25,976 bases of DNA from JAADDV01 sp964582875 (GTDB taxonomy: Bacteria > Aquificota > Aquificia > Aquificales > Hydrogenothermaceae): contig CAZOTZ010000015.1 of NCBI GenBank assembly GCA_964582875.1, positions 1-25,976 on the forward strand. The letters are read 5' to 3'. The position numbers and the translations under genes were made by a program. A model generated the notes under the pieces. The model had not been told where the DNA came from and searched no databases. It was given only the letters and a program-made list of their open reading frames with translations. Of the stretch, positions 23,460 through 25,976 are shown one piece after another. The number at the start of each line of letters is the position of its first letter. The stretch's first letter is position 1.

Positions 23460-23480
23460 ATTTCCTTATTAAAAGGAAAT
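23460..23480. repeat. Upstream palindrome of a pair before the DUF4143 ATPase
   Basis: ATTTCCTT-ATTAA-AAGGAAAT: 8-bp arms and 5-base centre. Its core arms TTTCCTT/AAGGAAA are identical to those of the second copy at 23493-23511; centres are 32 bp apart, about three helical turns. Its right arm can instead pair with the left arm of copy 2. Confidence 0.8.
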
Positions 23481-23492
23481 AATATGATAAAA

Positions 23493-23511
23493 TTTCCTTA
23501 TGACAAGGAAA
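23493..23511. repeat. Second palindrome, containing the start codon of the DUF4143 ATPase
   Basis: TTTCCTT-ATGAC-AAGGAAA: 7-bp arms with the AUG (23500-23502) in the 5-base loop. There is no ordinary SD 5-9 bases upstream, because the left arm TTTCCTT occupies that site. In RNA the start codon would sit in the hairpin loop. Confidence 0.8.
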
Positions 23512-24798
23512 GATATTTTCAAAGAACTTATCATAGAGTACCATCAAGATGAACTACCAGAAATCATAGAAAGAGAAATATTTCTTCCTTTAAATACTGG
23601 AAAAATAATATCTATAGTGGGTGTAAGGAGAAGTGGAAAAACATTTTTATTATTCCAGACAATAAAACATCTGACGGAAAAAATTCCCAAACAGAAAACA
23701 GTATATATAAACTTTGAAGATGAAAGGTTAGATATTAAAGCTGAGGATTTAAATCTATTAATAGAAGCATACAAAGAACTTTATCCTGAAAATCCACTAA
23801 AAGAAATTTACTTTTTTTTTGATGAAATACAGAATGTTGAAGGGTGGGAAAAATTTATTAGAAGAATATACGACAGATATACAAAGAACATATTTATCAC
23901 AGGTTCCAACTCAAAACTTTTATCAAGGGAAATAGCAACAGCTTTGAGAGGAAGAACAATTACATACGAAGTTTTCCCTCTTTCATTTAGGGAGTTTCTA
24001 AAGTTTAAAAAATTAGATTTTGAAGAAAAAGACCTTTATAACATAGAAAGCAGAGCTAAATGGAAAGGTTTATTTACAGAGTATCTTAAATTTGGTGGAT
24101 TTCCAGAAATCATACTTTTTGAAGATAAAAATTTAAAAATAAAAATCCTTCAAGAATACTTTGAAGTTATGCTCTATAGGGATTTGGTAGAAAGATTTCA
24201 AATAAAAAATCCTTTAATTTTGAAATATTTTATTAAAAGGATTGTAGAAAACGTAAGCAAGCCAATTTCGGTAAATAACATATACAATGAGTTGAAATCC
24301 CAAGGATACAAAGTAGGGAAGGACACGCTGTACGAGTTTTTAGATATGGTAGAAGCTGTTTATTTGGCATTTGTTGTCCGTAAATACTCAACATCTGTAT
24401 TAAAATCAGAACTTTCTCAAAAGAAAGTATATATTGTGGATAATGGACTTTTAAATGCATTATCTTTCTCATTTAAAGAAAATTTAGGAGCATTGCTTGA
24501 AAACACTATAGCTAAGGAGTTTAGGGCGAAAGGCTACGAGATTTTTTATTATAGAGAAAAAAAAGAATGTGATTTCATCGTGTTAAAAGATGAAAAGTTT
24601 TTACCAGTACAGGTAAGCTATTCTCTCCATTCTGAAAACACATTAAAAAGAGAGGTAGACGGATTATTGGAAGCAATAAAATTTTTAAGAGTAAAAACAG
24701 GGATAATAATTACATTTGATAAAAAAGATGAGTTAATAATTAATGATATAAAAATAGATATAGTTCCAGCCTATTATTACACAAAAATAATGCTGTGA
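23500..24798 (+). CDS. AAA_14/DUF4143-family ATPase
   Basis: A 432-aa protein of the large AAA_14-DUF4143 group, frequent in archaea and thermophiles and of unknown role. The N-terminal ATPase has Walker A GVRRSGKT (residues 41-48), Walker B IYFFFDEIQ (103-111), a sensor-like ITGSNSKLLS (133-142) and RGRTITYEVFPLSFREF (150-166). The C-terminal DUF4143 part includes a winged-helix-like stretch (about 245-285) and a degenerate nuclease-type motif, KKECDFIV followed by FLPVQVSYS, in which the usual E-x-K reads Q-x-S. Such genes often vary in location between related genomes, so transfer is possible. ATG is in a palindrome and lacks a normal SD. The gene ends 8 bases from the 3' end of a convergent tRNA-Leu. 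Confidence 0.88.
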   Translation: MTRKDIFKELIIEYHQDELPEIIEREIFLPLNTGKIISIVGVRRSGKTFLLFQTIKHLTEKIPKQKTVYINFEDERLDIKAEDLNLLIEAYKELYPENPLKEIYFFFDEIQNVEGWEKFIRRIYDRYTKNIFITGSNSKLLSREIATALRGRTITYEVFPLSFREFLKFKKLDFEEKDLYNIESRAKWKGLFTEYLKFGGFPEIILFEDKNLKIKILQEYFEVMLYRDLVERFQIKNPLILKYFIKRIVENVSKPISVNNIYNELKSQGYKVGKDTLYEFLDMVEAVYLAFVVRKYSTSVLKSELSQKKVYIVDNGLLNALSFSFKENLGALLENTIAKEFRAKGYEIFYYREKKECDFIVLKDEKFLPVQVSYSLHSENTLKREVDGLLEAIKFLRVKTGIIITFDKKDELIINDIKIDIVPAYYYTKIML

Positions 24799-24806
24799 TA
24801 TATATA

Positions 24807-24890
24807 TGCCTGAGGCGGGAGTCGAACCCGCACGCCCTTACGGGCAGGGGATTTTGAGTCCCCCGCGTCTGCCAATTCCGCCACTCAGGC
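24807..24890 (-). tRNA. tRNA-Leu(CAA), CCA not encoded
   Basis: Acceptor arms GCCTGAG and CTCAGGC pair perfectly, discriminator A. Anticodon arm GGGGA-CTCAAAA-TCCCC gives CAA, reading UUG. Long variable arm TGCCCGTAAGGGCGT and T-arm GCGGG-TTCGACT-CCCGC are present. The bases after the discriminator are TATATA, so CCA must be added enzymatically. 84 bases. Confidence 0.97.
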
Positions 24891-24903
24891 AAATTTAATC
24901 TAA

Positions 24904-24932
24904 ATTATAAGAAAAACAAATTTTTTTAGCAA
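24904..24932 (-). promoter_or_regulatory. Promoter of tRNA-Leu
   Basis: TTGCTA (24927-24932), 17-base spacer, TATAAT (24904-24909) on the minus strand. Initiation would fall a few bases before the mature 5' end at 24890. It is AT-rich and sits in the 47-base gap after the 177-aa gene. Confidence 0.65.
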
Positions 24933-24937
24933 ATCCT

Positions 24938-25471
24938 CTAAGGAAGATTGTAAATCTCTTCTATAACTTTTCTGATAAAAGTCTTTAATATATCCTTTTT
25001 AGCAGGTAGATTGGATTTTTTTAACCTGCTAAGTGCTTCTTTTTTTATTTTTTCTTTCTCTTCTTTTGTCATACGTTTCCATAAAGCATTTACTATTTTT
25101 AGTCTTATTTCTTCTTCAAGGAGTTCTAAAGGTATTTCTCCTATAGTATCAGGTATGTTTATTTGAAGATTATACTTTTCTATAAAAATTTTCCATTTTT
25201 TAAAAGGTTTTTCTTCTTTTTTTTCTCTATTTCTATTCGTTAATGGTTTATTTTTTAGCTCTCTAAGCATTAAAAGAGAAAATCTTCTTTTTCTATGGGA
25301 AGGTAGTTGTGAAAAAGTTTTTTTTACCTCTTTTTCTATTAGATTAACAGGAATTTTATCTTCGTAAAACTTTTCTAAAAGAGCCCTTTCTTTAGAGGAA
25401 AGTTGATAGTTAGTTTTAGTCAGCTTTTTTATTAACAGCTCTATTTTTTTTAAATACTCTTTCTTTTCCAT
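24938..25471 (-). CDS. Hypothetical basic, helical protein, 177 aa
   Basis: I do not recognise this protein. It is very rich in Lys, Glu and Leu and predicted to be nearly all helical, with coiled-coil-like stretches at residues 1-50 and 125-175. A basic patch SHRKRRF (58-64) followed by a KNKPLTNRNREKKEEK linker could contact nucleic acid, though that is only a suggestion. There is no signal peptide, cysteine cluster or transmembrane helix. The ATG (25471) comes directly after the U-tract of a strong terminator and has no SD, so either the start is elsewhere (no in-frame GTG or TTG was found nearby) or the gene is expressed by readthrough as a leaderless-like message. Confidence 0.55.
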   Translation of the reverse strand: MEKKEYLKKIELLIKKLTKTNYQLSSKERALLEKFYEDKIPVNLIEKEVKKTFSQLPSHRKRRFSLLMLRELKNKPLTNRNREKKEEKPFKKWKIFIEKYNLQINIPDTIGEIPLELLEEEIRLKIVNALWKRMTKEEKEKIKKEALSRLKKSNLPAKKDILKTFIRKVIEEIYNLP

Positions 25472-25504
25472 AAAAAAATAAAAGGCGCCTTTAAAGGCGC
25501 CTTT
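25472..25504 (-). terminator. Strong terminator of the porin-like gene
   Basis: On the minus strand AAAGGCGCC-TTTAAA-GGCGCCTTT is followed by TATTTTTTT. The GC-rich stem with U-tract is the strongest terminator in the window. It lies 16 bases after the porin stop and directly abuts the ATG of the 177-aa gene. Confidence 0.9.
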
Positions 25505-25520
25505 AGGTTTTTATACAACC

Positions 25521-25976
25521 TTAGAATAAGAATCCAGCTTCAAATGCAAGGTTGAGCCTGTTGTCTTTAGTAGTACCATCATCTTCTTCAAACACTTTCT
25601 GGTCTGTTGAGATGTATGCTGCCTCAACCCTTGCAAATGTGTTTTTAGTTGGTTTCCATGTTGGTGTAACAGTAAATGACCAGGCACCTTTTTTACCTGT
25701 TAAATAAATACCACTTCCTAATGCATCGTTAGAGTCACCGTTATCTACATATTCAATTCTTATTGGGAATGTTACATTAGCTATTTGAGCATCTAAGAGG
25801 TCAATGTTTATATTAAGAGCTACACCCCATGCAGAGTCATCTGCATTTACAGATGAAGGTCTTTTTGCCGCGTCATCTAAAGTAGTGTAGTCTACTTCTA
25901 TTCCAGATTCTATAAATCCGAAATCAACGTGTGTACATAGAACATAAAGGTTTCTACCTTCAGCTTCATCGTAAGT
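25521..25976 (-). CDS. Outer-membrane beta-barrel (porin-like) protein, C-terminal part
   Basis: The 5' end lies outside the window; 151 codons plus a TAA stop are present. Translation shows alternating amphipathic strands typical of a barrel, such as ANVTFPIRIEYVDNGDSN, GAWSFTVTPTWKP, TFARVEAAYIS and RLNLAFEAGFLF. The last residue is Phe, the usual outer-membrane insertion signal. The WSFTVTPTW...ARVEAAYIS pattern resembles the BBP2/DUF1597-type porins common in Aquificota. It would be an outer-membrane channel; its solute is unknown. Composition differs from neighbours (more Asp, Thr and Gly, less Lys), as expected for an exported barrel. Terminated by the hairpin at 25472-25504. Confidence 0.8.
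   Translation of the reverse strand, partial: TYDEAEGRNLYVLCTHVDFGFIESGIEVDYTTLDDAAKRPSSVNADDSAWGVALNINIDLLDAQIANVTFPIRIEYVDNGDSNDALGSGIYLTGKKGAWSFTVTPTWKPTKNTFARVEAAYISTDQKVFEEDDGTTKDNRLNLAFEAGFLF

Noticed and set aside
24807..24890. tRNA-Leu as the attachment site of an integrated element carrying the DUF4143 gene
   Set aside because: No integrase and no repeat of the tRNA 3' end on the far side of the gene were found.

Overview
The window reads as a chromosomal segment of an AT-rich, Gram-negative thermophile, most likely an Aquificota bacterium of the Hydrogenothermaceae type (Sulfurihydrogenibium or Persephonella relatives). This is inferred from gene content and not from a database search. 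LpxC and an outer-membrane barrel imply lipid A and an outer membrane. A thermophile-type KaiC ATPase with its usual helix-turn-helix partner, a NurA nuclease and a stand-alone carboxyltransferase subunit of a biotin-dependent carboxylase fit an autotrophic thermophile. Proteins are Lys/Glu/Ile-rich. Genes are tightly packed and functionally mixed within operons, and several start with TTG behind a clear Shine-Dalgarno (SD) site.

Layout. 1-2960: a small unknown gene, a U32-family protein (-), trpC (+) and an unknown gene (-), with a shared bidirectional terminator after trpC. 3029-5472 (+): lipB, a DapF-like gene and birA. 5604-6500 (+): lpxC with a terminator. 6649-7200 (+): a stand-alone HNH-type protein with an inverted repeat in its leader. 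7197-9744 (-), in transcription order: a KaiC-associated regulator, a terminator, a VOC-family gene, nurA and a ComEA-like gene; the KaiC ATPase gene lies just upstream at 9763-10662. 10733-12321 (-): hisS then a divergent QueD/PTPS homologue. 12501-16040 (-): galU, ksgA, a DUF503 gene, rbfA, sppA and an iscA/erpA-type gene. 16113-16205 (-): tRNA-Ser(GCU). 16249-18090 (-): carboxyltransferase/biotin subunit. 18225-23453 (+): O-antigen ligase-like protein, sfsA, TRIC/UPF0126 protein, murC, pncB. 23500-24798 (+): DUF4143 ATPase whose start codon sits inside one of two matching palindromes. 24807-24890 (-): tRNA-Leu(CAA). The end holds an unknown basic protein gene and the 3' part of a porin-like gene, both (-).

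Functional links. BirA would attach biotin to Lys577 of the carboxylase subunit. LipB starts lipoylation, and LipB and BirA belong to the same fold superfamily. LpxC, the O-antigen ligase, GalU, MurC and the porin serve the cell envelope. RbfA, the DUF503 protein, KsgA and HisS serve ribosome maturation and translation.

Points most worth a second look: (1) a DapF homologue in which both catalytic cysteines are serine; (2) a QueD/PTPS homologue lacking the catalytic Cys and His but keeping the zinc histidines; (3) paired palindromes with the AUG in a hairpin loop at the DUF4143 ATPase; (4) the KaiC/regulator pair; (5) the HNH-HTH-RHH protein; (6) two terminators that end directly at the next gene's start codon. 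No CRISPR array, insertion sequence or rRNA was seen, and no stretch over 300 bases lacks a gene.
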